DNA from: Acidimicrobiaceae bacterium
Lineage (GTDB): Bacteria > Actinomycetota > Acidimicrobiia > Acidimicrobiales > Bog-793
Assembly (NCBI GenBank): GCA_027459565.1
Contig: DAIDIA010000264.1
Coordinates: 1 to 20,811, forward strand
Reading direction: 5' to 3'
Length of the DNA: 20,811 bases
Part shown: positions 1 to 7,064 of the stretch, piece by piece
Numbering within the stretch: the stretch's first letter is position 1
How the letters are laid out: each line of letters begins with the position of its first letter
The notes under the pieces: generated by a model
Database searches by the model: none
What the model saw: the letters and a program-made list of their open reading frames with translations, nothing else
What the model was told of the DNA's origin: nothing
Made by a program: the position numbers and the translations under genes

Positions 1-296
1 GACGCAAGGAGCCGGAGGGGATCACGAGGATCCGGCTGGCGATCGAACCGAAGGGCCACCGGAACTTCGCGGGTGTCGTTGCGCGATCGCATTGGAGCCT
101 GGGAGGAAGACTCTTTCTCAGAGTATTCGGCGGACGCTACGGCGATCACCGCGACTGGAACGACATTCGCGCCTGGGCGGACGGCATCGCACAACAACTC
201 GTCGCAAGCGAGGGGCGCGAAACGGGTGAGACGGCCGGGAGGTCGATGGCGCGAGAGCCCTCTCGCACTGATACCGGACCAGACGACCGACAATGA
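1..296 (+). CDS. 3' end of an unrecognised protein-coding gene (5' part outside window)
   Basis: The frame beginning at base 3 is open from the window edge to a TGA at 294-296, giving about 97 C-terminal residues. They begin RKEPEGITRIRLAIEPKG, include WSLGGRLFLRVFGGRYGD and WNDIRAWADGIAQQL, and end in a polar, probably disordered tail. There is no internal start because the gene begins upstream. Codon third positions are strongly G/C and the composition is protein-like, with a mixed basic/aromatic core, unlike the Ser/Arg-rich readings of the other two frames. Its stop lies 7 bp from the stop of the convergent response regulator, as expected for real convergent genes. I do not recognise the family. 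A SRPBCC-like or other small alpha/beta C-terminus is possible but unproven. Confidence 0.6.
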   Translation, partial: RKEPEGITRIRLAIEPKGHRNFAGVVARSHWSLGGRLFLRVFGGRYGDHRDWNDIRAWADGIAQQLVASEGRETGETAGRSMAREPSRTDTGPDDRQ

Positions 297-303
297 GCTG
301 GCG

Positions 304-975
304 TCAGATCAACCGATAACCCGCTCCGCGCACCGTCTTGACCATGGGTTCGAGTCCGGGCATGTTGAGCTTCTTTCGCAGGTAGCCGACATAGACATCG
401 ACGACGTTGCTCCCCGGGTCGAAGTCGTACTCCCAGACCTCGTTCAGAATCCGCGTCCTTGACAGGACGTGATCTGGATGGCGCATGAACAGTTCAAGCA
501 GCGCCCATTCCCGCGGAGCGAGTTCGATGCTGCGTCCTCCGCGCTGGGCGATCTTTGTCAGGAGGTCGAATCGGAGATCGCCGACGACGAGTTCATTCGC
601 TGCGGGCTGGGTACTCGAGCGGAGCACCGCCCTGATGCGCGCGAGCAGCTCCTCGAAGGCAAACGGCTTCGTGACATAGTCATTCGCCCCGAGGTCGAGC
701 CCGCGGACACGCTCACCGATACCGATGCGGGCGGTAAGGATGATGACGGGGAGTTGGGTGTCGCGCTGACGCAGACGTACGAGCACCTCCTCGCCCGACA
801 TCCCGGGTAGGCGGATGTCGAGGAGCACGAGGTCGAACACCTCATCGGGATCCTCGAGCAGAAGCTCGGCTCGCTCCCCGCTGCCGACGACATTCGTGAC
901 GTAACCCTCGGCGCGAAGCCCCTTGACGAGAAAGGACGCGATGCGTTCGTCGTCTTCGACGACGAGGATCCTCAT
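304..975 (-). CDS. OmpR/PhoB-family response regulator transcription factor
   Basis: This is a two-component response regulator that is phosphorylated by the kinase encoded just upstream and then binds DNA. Its 223 residues are the usual length for the family. The receiver domain spans about residues 1-118: acidic pair D8/D9, phospho-acceptor D53 in LVLLDIRLPG, T81 in the LTAR motif and K103 in VTKPF. A winged-helix output domain spans about 128-223, with the typical REWALLELFMRHP, a recognition region around SNVVDVYVGYLRKKL and a C-terminal TVRGAGYRL hairpin. The ATG overlaps the kinase stop by 4 bp (ATGA, 972-975), implying translational coupling. It is the last gene of a three-gene minus-strand operon. 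The 11-bp-spaced repeats at 3082-3114 have the geometry bound by this regulator class. The signal sensed is unknown. Confidence 0.95.
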   Translation of the reverse strand: MRILVVEDDERIASFLVKGLRAEGYVTNVVGSGERAELLLEDPDEVFDLVLLDIRLPGMSGEEVLVRLRQRDTQLPVIILTARIGIGERVRGLDLGANDYVTKPFAFEELLARIRAVLRSSTQPAANELVVGDLRFDLLTKIAQRGGRSIELAPREWALLELFMRHPDHVLSRTRILNEVWEYDFDPGSNVVDVYVGYLRKKLNMPGLEPMVKTVRGAGYRLI

Positions 976-2423
976 TGCTCGACTCCCGCTCCCTCGACGG
1001 CGAGCGACAAAGGCAGCACCATGGTCACGCGAGCGCCGCCGAGGCTCGACTCGTCGATGATGACCCTTCCGCCGTGCGCCTCCGAGACCGCCCGCACGAT
1101 CGCGAGACCCAGACCCGTGCCACCCGGAGATCGTGGACCTGGTCTCGCAAAGCGTTCGAGCGCGAGCGCCCGGGCTGCAATGGGAATTCCTGGACCCGAA
1201 TCCTCGACAACAAGTTCAATCTCCCTTCGGACCTCGTTGACCGCTGCGCTGATACGTACCACATCACCGGTCCTCGTCGCGTGCACTGCGTTCGAGACGA
1301 GATTGAGGATCGCGCCGCGCAGCTTGTCCTCGTCGACGACGATCACGAGGTCGGGAACCGGACCGAGCGAGTACTCCCTCGGTTCGAGAACTCGCGTCGA
1401 TGCAAAGCAGTCACCCAGCAGCGCCCGGAGATCAACCGGATGTTTCTCGAGGAAATCGGGGTCCATGGCATGACCGAGCATCAGGAGCCGCTCCACGATT
1501 GCGCCCATGTGCGCGATCTCCTCGACGACGACGTCGATCGATTCGCGGAGCGCGCTGGGATCGGTGGTCTTTGAACGCCCGAGGACCTCGAGATGACCGC
1601 GCGCGATCGTCAGCGGGGTGCGCAGCTGGTGCGAAACATCGGCAAGCAGTCGACGCTGCGCCTGCATCACCCGGTCGATGCGATCGAGCATCTCGTCAAA
1701 GGTCCGCGCGAGATCACCGACCTCGTCGTCGCTTCCCTGATCGCCGAGGCGCTTGTCGAGATTCAAGCGCCCGAGTTCATCAGCGGTGACGGTGATTCTT
1801 CCGACGGTGCGGAGCAGCTGGCGCAAGAGGATGTAGCTGCTCGCGGTCCCCGCGAAGAGAGCGATCCCCGCCTCGGCAAGGGACAGATCGAGCACGCGCG
1901 AACGCACCTTCTCAAACGGGGTGAGATCGGCTGCCGCGGCGATCATACCGACATAGGACCTGCCGTTATAAAGCGGAGCGGTAACGATCTCAATCGACCG
2001 GCCACCGATGGACAATGCGCGCGTCTGCGAGCGATGGCCGGTGTGTTGCAACAGGTTCTCCACAACCGACGAGCGATCAAGCACGAGTCCGCCCGCTGTC
2101 TCGATCCGCCGGTTTCCCAACAAGGAGACAAGCACCGCGTCACTCGACGCGATCGGGTGAGTCTGGAGATAGAAATACGAGAACGCCTCAAGGCTCTGTG
2201 AGGTCGGGCGAGTTGCTGCTGTCTTTGCGAAGAGACGCAGCTCCGCTCCCAGGCTGCCTGCGGCGATTGACTCATAGCTCGTTGAGAAGGTCGAGACGAG
2301 GATGACGGAGACAACACCAAGCACGACCGCGAGCACGAGCGCATGCATCGCCGCGAGCCGGACTGCGGTGCTCGGACCCCTTCGTGCACGACGCGCGCGT
2401 CGACGACTCCCCGGCGCAGTCAT
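972..2423 (-). CDS. Membrane sensor histidine kinase (HAMP-HisKA-HATPase)
   Basis: This 483-residue sensor kinase is the partner of the adjacent response regulator. A basic N-terminus precedes TM1 (about residues 24-46). An extracytoplasmic sensor region of roughly 130 residues follows (about 47-178), then TM2 (about 181-200) and a HAMP linker (about 201-255). The HisKA helix carries phospho-acceptor H265 in LLADVSHQLRTPL. The catalytic ATPase domain has an N-box (LRGAILNLVSNAV, about 368-380), a G1 box (EDSGPGI, about 407-413) and a G2 box (GGTGLGLAIV, about 434-443). The family's key residues are all present, so it should be active. Its ATG shares one base with the stop of the preceding small membrane protein gene (TGATG), and its stop overlaps the regulator start. 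The extracytoplasmic region does not match a sensor domain I recognise. Confidence 0.95.
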   Translation of the reverse strand: MTAPGSRRRARRARRGPSTAVRLAAMHALVLAVVLGVVSVILVSTFSTSYESIAAGSLGAELRLFAKTAATRPTSQSLEAFSYFYLQTHPIASSDAVLVSLLGNRRIETAGGLVLDRSSVVENLLQHTGHRSQTRALSIGGRSIEIVTAPLYNGRSYVGMIAAAADLTPFEKVRSRVLDLSLAEAGIALFAGTASSYILLRQLLRTVGRITVTADELGRLNLDKRLGDQGSDDEVGDLARTFDEMLDRIDRVMQAQRRLLADVSHQLRTPLTIARGHLEVLGRSKTTDPSALRESIDVVVEEIAHMGAIVERLLMLGHAMDPDFLEKHPVDLRALLGDCFASTRVLEPREYSLGPVPDLVIVVDEDKLRGAILNLVSNAVHATRTGDVVRISAAVNEVRREIELVVEDSGPGIPIAARALALERFARPGPRSPGGTGLGLAIVRAVSEAHGGRVIIDESSLGGARVTMVLPLSLAVEGAGVEQ

Positions 2424-2938
2424 CAGTGGTCAGTGACGGTGCTTCCGGTTGCCGTGGACGCGCCACCAGATGACCCGCCATCGGCTGCGGCTGACCGCGT
2501 GGCGTCTCCCTCACTCACGGGTTGGCGCGGCGCGACGACGATGACCTTTGGCGGTGTCGTCGAGGAGGTAGGGGGCGATACACCGCTATTGACTGTCGTC
2601 GTCAGCGCTAGCGAAGTCGTCGTCGAGGAGAAAGCGGTGAGCGGCACACCCTTTCGTTGGACCTGGAGGGCCGGTGGGACCCCGGTGGCGGAGTCCCCGG
2701 TATGTACGAGCAACAACGCCACGAAAGCTGCAGTTGCAACCGCGATACTTCCGAGCCAGAGCATCCACACCGATGCACGGACACCGCGCCATCGCCTCAA
2801 CATGAAAAACCACCGCAGGATCTCCGGGCGATCTCGCTTGACGGGTCCATCCGCACATTCTCCCACGATGTCCATCTGGGCATGCGCTCGCGAGAGGGAT
2901 GGCACATGCGAGGCGATCTGTGACCCGTGCTGGTTCAT
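2423..2938 (-). CDS. Small single-pass membrane protein with Ser/Thr/Pro-rich extracytoplasmic tail
   Basis: This is the first gene of the operon with the kinase and regulator. From the longest start it has 171 residues: a cytoplasmic N-terminal part (1-55) rich in basic residues, one hydrophobic helix (about 57-78, WMLWLGSIAVATAAFVALLL) and a low-complexity tail of about 90 residues rich in Ser, Thr, Pro and Val. The ATG at 2938 has no clear Shine-Dalgarno. An alternative ATG at 2803 (MLRRWRGVRA) has a GGTGG-like site 6 nt upstream and would give 126 residues, still including the helix. Its stop overlaps the kinase start by one base, so it is probably translationally coupled. I recognise no family. 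An accessory sensor or scaffold for the kinase is an inference from context only. It has no visible anti-sigma zinc motif. Confidence 0.7.
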   Translation of the reverse strand: MNQHGSQIASHVPSLSRAHAQMDIVGECADGPVKRDRPEILRWFFMLRRWRGVRASVWMLWLGSIAVATAAFVALLLVHTGDSATGVPPALQVQRKGVPLTAFSSTTTSLALTTTVNSGVSPPTSSTTPPKVIVVAPRQPVSEGDATRSAAADGGSSGGASTATGSTVTDH

Positions 2939-3081
2939 CGCGGAGCAAAGCGGTACGCGAAGAATCCACTCGTGCAGCAGGCAACGACGATGCGAACTAC
3001 AAACTTTGATCCCCTAAACATCTCGCGCGTCTGGGCCACATCGTCATCTGCCAGCGCGTCGAAAAACCTCGGATCGACATA

Positions 3082-3114
3082 CGATGAATCAACGATGAGT
3101 TGGTGATGAGTATC
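3082..3114. promoter_or_regulatory. Candidate response-regulator binding site: three direct repeats at 11-bp period
   Basis: Three consecutive 11-mers begin CGATGAAT (3082), CGATGAGT (3093) and TGATGAGT (3104). The core GATGA recurs at exactly 3083, 3094 and 3105. OmpR/PhoB-family dimers are known to bind tandem direct repeats spaced about 11 bp. The site lies between the operon that encodes such a regulator and the divergent exported-repeat-protein gene starting at 3210. The third unit overlaps a 5-bp inverted repeat, ATGAG/CTCAT (3106-3121). Binding is inferred from spacing and location. Confidence 0.45.
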
Positions 3115-3193
3115 TTCTCATGTTCGATCGATTTCCAAGACGGGTGAGATGGTCCAGTCCTATGGTGACAACGCGACGCACAAGAAGACTCGC

Positions 3194-3199
3194 AGGAGG
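3194..3199 (+). promoter_or_regulatory. Ribosome binding site fixing the start of the exported repeat protein
   Basis: A full AGGAGG lies 10 nt before the ATG at 3210. It supports that start over the upstream in-frame ATG at 3120, whose extra 30 residues are Arg-rich and would precede the signal peptide. Confidence 0.75.
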
Positions 3200-3209
3200 A
3201 CTGATTTCC

Positions 3210-4778
3210 ATGAACCAAATTCGACTCTCGACCACCAAACGATTTGCATCAGCATCGGGCATTGCCCTCGCGGTCATGCTGGGCGCAGGTGCTGCTCCCG
3301 CTCTTGCCTCGACCATTCACCCACCGAGCACGCTTCGCGCGAACGTCGTGGGCGCGAAGGTCCTCTCGATGCGCGGTGTTGTCGTGGCACGCAATATCGC
3401 CAGGCATTCAATCGTTGTCTCCTCGCCGGCAGGGGTCGTTCGCACCATCCGCCTCCAGAACGCGAGGGATGTGCGAAAGGTCCGGATCGGCTCGGACGTC
3501 ACCGCGCGGTCGATTGCTCTTGGAGACGGGACGTTCCACGCGAGGTCGCTGGAGACAACCGGACGGGCACAGCGCGCAAAGGTCCGTGGAACGGTCGTGA
3601 AGAGTCTCGGGCGAGACATCGTCCTCTCTGCGGGCGGAAGCGTGTTCGCGCTGCGTGACCGTTCCAACTCGACATCGACCAGAAGCGCCGGTCACTTCGA
3701 GTCAACGAGCGCGCTCTCGGGATCGAGTCTTGTCCCCGGCGATGTCGTCGAGGCAACCGTTTCCTACAACCAGGGCTCTGGCAGCGAGAGCTCCGGGCAA
3801 CTCAGCACGATCCAACAGCTTGGACAGACGGGGACCATCGGACTCGATGGCGTCCTTTCGAGCATCAACACCGGCGCGAGCACCAGCGCCACCACCGGCA
3901 CCACGACGACGGCCACATCGATCACCATCGCGGTTGACCAAGGTGCGTTGACAACGGTTTCGATTCCCCCAAGCATCAGCCTTCCCTCGACAATCGCCGT
4001 CGGTGACCGTGTCGAGGTCATCGCGTCGTACGCGAACCAGGCGTTCAGTCTGATCACCATCAAAGATGACAGCCTCGCTGCGACAGAGACCGGTCAGGGC
4101 ACGAGCCAGAGTGGAAGCATCGGGGACCAGACGGTAGAGGCAGAGGGTTACGTTGTGACCGCGAACGCGACGACACTTGTCATCCAGCCCGGAGATGGCG
4201 CCACCTCCGTTTCGTTCTCCATTCCGACGACACTCACCGTTCCCGCGCTGAGCTCTGGATCCCAGGTGCACGCGACGGGCACCCTCGTCGGTGGTGTGCT
4301 CACCCTGACCTCTGTCATCGTCCAGCAGCCCGAGGGTGACCAAGGTCAGCAGGGGAATCAGTCGAGCCTCGGCGCCACTGAGGTCAACGGCACCGCGAGT
4401 ACCGTCTCCACAACGTCGCTCGTCGTCCAGCCAACGGGCACCGGTGCTCCCGTGACCTTCGCGGTTCCGACCGGATTCAGCCTCACCGACGTCGTGGCCG
4501 GTGGAGCCGTGGATGCAACCGGTGACCTGGTGAACGGCGTACTCACCCTCAGCAAGGCCGAAGTGCCCGACAGCGCGCGAGTCAGCGTGAGTGGCACGGT
4601 CACCACGCTCAACACAACGACACTCATCGTCCAATCAAGCGACTCCGGCGTTTCAACGACCTTCAGTGTTCCTGCGAACTTCGCCTTTGGAACCATTGCC
4701 GTGAACACAAAGGTCGATGCCAAGGGCACGCTCGTCGGCTCGGTGCCGGTCCTCACCTCCATCACCCTCAACGACTGA
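3210..4778 (+). CDS. Exported protein with six tandem DUF5666-like beta repeats
   Basis: From the ATG at 3210 (AGGAGG 10 nt upstream) the product has 522 residues. A Sec signal peptide covers about residues 1-34: basic MNQIRLSTTKR, hydrophobic IALAVMLGAGAAP, then ALAS before the likely cleavage. The mature part is Thr/Ser/Val-rich and, by eye, contains six units of 60-80 residues at about 53-117, 124-186, 208-287, 309-372, 391-453 and 457-520. Each follows the plan G-x-V hydrophobic strand, TTLVIQ-like strand, FSVP-like strand, then a G-x-x-V-x-A-x-G strand. This resembles DUF5666 (OB-like beta) repeats of secreted actinobacterial proteins, whose role is unknown. Linkers are rich in Gln, Gly and Ser. 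It has no catalytic motif and no visible cell-wall sorting signal. Divergence from the two-component operon suggests control by that system, which is inference. Confidence 0.8.
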   Translation: MNQIRLSTTKRFASASGIALAVMLGAGAAPALASTIHPPSTLRANVVGAKVLSMRGVVVARNIARHSIVVSSPAGVVRTIRLQNARDVRKVRIGSDVTARSIALGDGTFHARSLETTGRAQRAKVRGTVVKSLGRDIVLSAGGSVFALRDRSNSTSTRSAGHFESTSALSGSSLVPGDVVEATVSYNQGSGSESSGQLSTIQQLGQTGTIGLDGVLSSINTGASTSATTGTTTTATSITIAVDQGALTTVSIPPSISLPSTIAVGDRVEVIASYANQAFSLITIKDDSLAATETGQGTSQSGSIGDQTVEAEGYVVTANATTLVIQPGDGATSVSFSIPTTLTVPALSSGSQVHATGTLVGGVLTLTSVIVQQPEGDQGQQGNQSSLGATEVNGTASTVSTTSLVVQPTGTGAPVTFAVPTGFSLTDVVAGGAVDATGDLVNGVLTLSKAEVPDSARVSVSGTVTTLNTTTLIVQSSDSGVSTTFSVPANFAFGTIAVNTKVDAKGTLVGSVPVLTSITLND

Positions 4779-4804
4779 GTTCGACGCCGTCGCGTTTGAC
4801 ACTC

Positions 4805-4837
4805 CCGGGCCAGGAGATCAGCCAGCATCTGGCCCGG
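4805..4837 (+). terminator. Hairpin downstream of the exported repeat protein, possible terminator
   Basis: A perfect 9-bp stem CCGGGCCAG / CTGGCCCGG (4805-4813 with 4829-4837) encloses a 15-nt loop, beginning 27 bp after the stop codon. It has no T-tract, so it could be a terminator of the U-less type seen in high-GC bacteria or an mRNA-stabilising element. Confidence 0.45.
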
Positions 4838-4889
4838 CAGCGCTCGGACTCAACCCTCGGCACCACGGAAGACATCGGGCTTCGTTGTG

Positions 4890-6572
4890 ATGCCGAAAAT
4901 CCATACAGAATCTGCTCTATCCTTTCTGAGCGTGCGCATCTCATCCATTCAACCATTCAATCCCACACATCAGCACCAGACCCGCCACCGTCGCGGTGGA
5001 CGCGTCCTGCTGGCTGCGCTCGGACTCATACTCGGATCGACACCGCTAATCGGTGCGGTCTTCGCCGACGGGGCTGGCGCTGCGGTCGTTCATGACGCCT
5101 CTGGTTGCCCGGCAATAATCCACCAGGCGGGATCGGTGACCTGGAACGCGATCGCCTGGAAGACGTGTTTCGCCGGAACCATCACGCAGAGCTCGCCGAG
5201 CGTCACCACCTATGGGGGCCAGACGCTCGTCTCCGTCGGTGACGAGTCCGGAGTGGTCCACCTTCTTGACGCGTCAACCGGAAAGGAATTGCCCGGTTGG
5301 CCACAGGCGATGGCAACGTCACCCGGCACGGTCGCGCCGATCGAGTCGAGCCCGACATTCGCGTACTTCAACGGGCCAAGCGCCGCCCCCGACATCATCG
5401 TCGCGGCAGGTTCGACCTGGGTAAAGAGCACCGCAGGAGAGGTAGAGGCCTTCTCGATCTCTGGACAAAAGCTCTGGGTGTTCCACGTCGGACATCTGCC
5501 GGGTACCGCCTACGGGGTGATCTCCACTCCAGCCGTTGGAGATGTCGTCGGCAACGGGAGCCTGCAGGTCGTCTTCGGATCGTGGGACCACAAGGTCTAT
5601 GTTCTCGATGCCCAAGGCCACCAGCTCGGATTCGCCTATGACAACGCGGACACGATCTGGTCCTCGCCTGCGCTCTACCGGCTGCCGGGTCACCGCGCGG
5701 ATGACATCTATATCGGCAGCGATGCCTCGGGGCGCACAGACGCAACCCTTGCGGGAGGACGGTGCGTCGGTGGTTACCTGACGGACTTCCGGTGGAGCGC
5801 CCGCGCGATCAACCCCGACACGCGAAGTGCCGGACCGGGTCTGACGCGCGCGTGGTACAAGTGCCTCAACCAGTCGATCTGGTCGAGTCCCGCCGTTGGC
5901 GTGATCAACGCCACGGGACAGGCGGCGGTCGTCGTCGGGACAAGTTTCTTTGAACAGCCCTTCACCTCGGCGACGAATCGCGTCTTCGCCTTCTATGCAA
6001 GGTCAGGCGCAAAGGTTCCCGGCTGGCCGGTACGCACGCCAGGACCGGCAGTCGGCTCACCGGCGATTGGAACGATCGGCGCCTCCAATACGCCTGCTGT
6101 CGTTGAGACGTCGTGGCTCTGTGCCGGCAAAACCCAGCCGGCATGTGTTGCCACCAACCATTCGATGATCGAGGCGTTTACGGGCGAAGGTCACGTCATG
6201 TGGAAAAACAGGCTTCTCGGACCGACGGTCGAAGGCTCGGCAACGCTCGTTCCCCTCCAAGGCGGACCGGGCAACGACGTGCTTGTCGGAACTGCATACG
6301 GGATCTACCCGCTTGATGGCACCACCGGTCACTACCTGTTCGGCACCAATGGCTCAAACCAGTGGGCGACGATCAACCCGGCCTGTCGCGTCTTCAGCAC
6401 GCTCGCGATCGCGCAGGTCACCTCGAGATGGGAGGCGATTGCATCGTGTGGCGGTCCGCCACAGTTCAATTTCCCAGGCGAGGTTGCGGCCTTCCCCCTC
6501 CCCACCGCGCCGACCTCGTCGCCAGGCTGGCCGATGTTCCATTTCGACGGCGCGCACACGGGCGCCAATTAG
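4890..6572 (+). CDS. Secreted FG-GAP/PQQ-like beta-propeller repeat protein
   Basis: The product has 560 residues from the ATG at 4890. A GTG one codon earlier (4887) is possible, and a GTG at 4932 would shorten the N-terminus by 14 residues. None has a good Shine-Dalgarno, so the start is uncertain. A His/Arg-rich stretch (RHRRGGR) precedes a hydrophobic segment (about residues 39-60) that should act as a signal peptide or anchor. The rest is a probable propeller. [S/G]SPA-type strand starts recur near residues 155, 213, 259, 333 and 390, each followed by D/E-I/V-V-V-G strands, and blade-like units such as SWDHKVYVLDAQGHQL occur. Conserved GWP motifs (PGWPQ, PGWPV, PGWPM) mark blade ends. 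Several Cys residues fit disulfides outside the membrane. Such folds usually bind proteins or glycans. It lies 110 bp after the DUF5666-type gene and has no visible enzymatic motif. Confidence 0.75.
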   Translation: MPKIHTESALSFLSVRISSIQPFNPTHQHQTRHRRGGRVLLAALGLILGSTPLIGAVFADGAGAAVVHDASGCPAIIHQAGSVTWNAIAWKTCFAGTITQSSPSVTTYGGQTLVSVGDESGVVHLLDASTGKELPGWPQAMATSPGTVAPIESSPTFAYFNGPSAAPDIIVAAGSTWVKSTAGEVEAFSISGQKLWVFHVGHLPGTAYGVISTPAVGDVVGNGSLQVVFGSWDHKVYVLDAQGHQLGFAYDNADTIWSSPALYRLPGHRADDIYIGSDASGRTDATLAGGRCVGGYLTDFRWSARAINPDTRSAGPGLTRAWYKCLNQSIWSSPAVGVINATGQAAVVVGTSFFEQPFTSATNRVFAFYARSGAKVPGWPVRTPGPAVGSPAIGTIGASNTPAVVETSWLCAGKTQPACVATNHSMIEAFTGEGHVMWKNRLLGPTVEGSATLVPLQGGPGNDVLVGTAYGIYPLDGTTGHYLFGTNGSNQWATINPACRVFSTLAIAQVTSRWEAIASCGGPPQFNFPGEVAAFPLPTAPTSSPGWPMFHFDGAHTGAN

Positions 6573-6868
6573 CCAGAGGACTGTCCACAGCTTGGGCCGC
6601 GCGAAAATACCGTCATCGCCTGCCTATCCCATGAGCTGGCGCTTGACGCAGTCCACTTGGGACGACGCAGGGCCGGTGAGGATTGCGTAGAGCGGAGTCG
6701 GTGTGATATCACCGAACCCTCACGCGTTTCGGGTATTCACCAAGGACTGGTTGCCTGACTCATCAGGAGAGACAGGTCGGTGAGCGGCATGAAAACGTCT
6801 CAGCTCGCGTGGCCTAGGATGGGGTTCCACCTTGAGGTGCTTTGCATCACGGGTGGGAGGCAGTTCAC
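6573..6868. other. Intergenic region upstream of the tRNA pair
   Basis: I see no convincing gene in these 296 bp. The region holds a nested inverted repeat at 6676-6723 and a TAGGAT hexamer at 6815-6820 that could be a -10 element for the tRNAs, about 49 bp before tRNA-Asp. No good -35 hexamer precedes it. The minus-strand ORF crossing this region and the tRNA-Asp gene is an artefact of reading the tRNA antisense. Confidence 0.5.
6676..6723. repeat. Nested inverted repeat
   Basis: An inner perfect 6-bp stem TCGGTG/CACCGA (6698-6703 with 6710-6715) has a TGATAT loop. It sits inside an outer perfect 6-bp stem GTGAGG/CCTCAC (6676-6681 with 6718-6723). The inner part also contains the palindrome GTGATATCAC (6702-6711). 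It lies about 105 bp after the propeller gene, so it could be a terminator or an operator. The role is undetermined. Confidence 0.35.
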
Positions 6869-6946
6869 GGACCTGTGGTGCAGCTCGGAGTGCACGCCGC
6901 CCTGTCAAGGCGGAGGTCGCGGGTTCAAATCCCGTCAGGTCCGCCA
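6869..6946 (+). tRNA. tRNA-Asp (anticodon GTC), CCA encoded
   Basis: The full cloverleaf can be drawn by eye. Acceptor stem GGACCTG pairs with CAGGTCC (7 bp). The D stem is GTGC/GCAC. Anticodon stem CCGCC/GGCGG encloses loop CTGTCAA, with anticodon GTC at 6904-6906. The T arm is GCGGG-TTCAAAT-CCCGT. Discriminator G73 is the base typical of tRNA-Asp, and CCA is encoded at 6944-6946. It decodes GAC/GAU and lies 45 bp before tRNA-Phe, probably cotranscribed. Confidence 0.95.
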
Positions 6947-6991
6947 GTTTGTTTCCGAGGGTGCCCGACACGTGCACCGCGGGAGCGGCTT

Positions 6992-7064
6992 GGTCGAGTA
7001 GCTCAGTTGGCAGAGCGCGCGCCTGAAAAGCGTGAGGTCACCGGATCGACGCCGGTCTCGACCA
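6992..7064 (+). tRNA. tRNA-Phe (anticodon GAA), CCA not encoded
   Basis: Acceptor GGTCGAG pairs with CTCGACC (7 bp), and the D stem is GCTC/GAGC with GG in the loop. Anticodon stem CGCGC/GCGTG (one G-T pair) encloses loop CTGAAAA, with anticodon GAA at 7025-7027. The T arm is ACCGG-ATCGACG-CCGGT and the discriminator is A73. The next bases are CCG, so the terminal CCA must be added enzymatically, unlike the tRNA-Asp upstream. T-loop position 54 reads A instead of the usual T. All stems pair, so it is probably functional. Confidence 0.93.

Noticed and set aside
3702..4634. Minus-strand ORF of 310 codons
   Set aside because: Antisense to the repeat protein. Its apparent repeats simply mirror the repeats of the sense gene.
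6720..6977. Minus-strand ORF of 85 codons containing a GFEPATSALTGRR-like string
   Set aside because: This string arises from translating the antisense of a tRNA and its flank. It covers tRNA-Asp and is a well-known annotation artefact.
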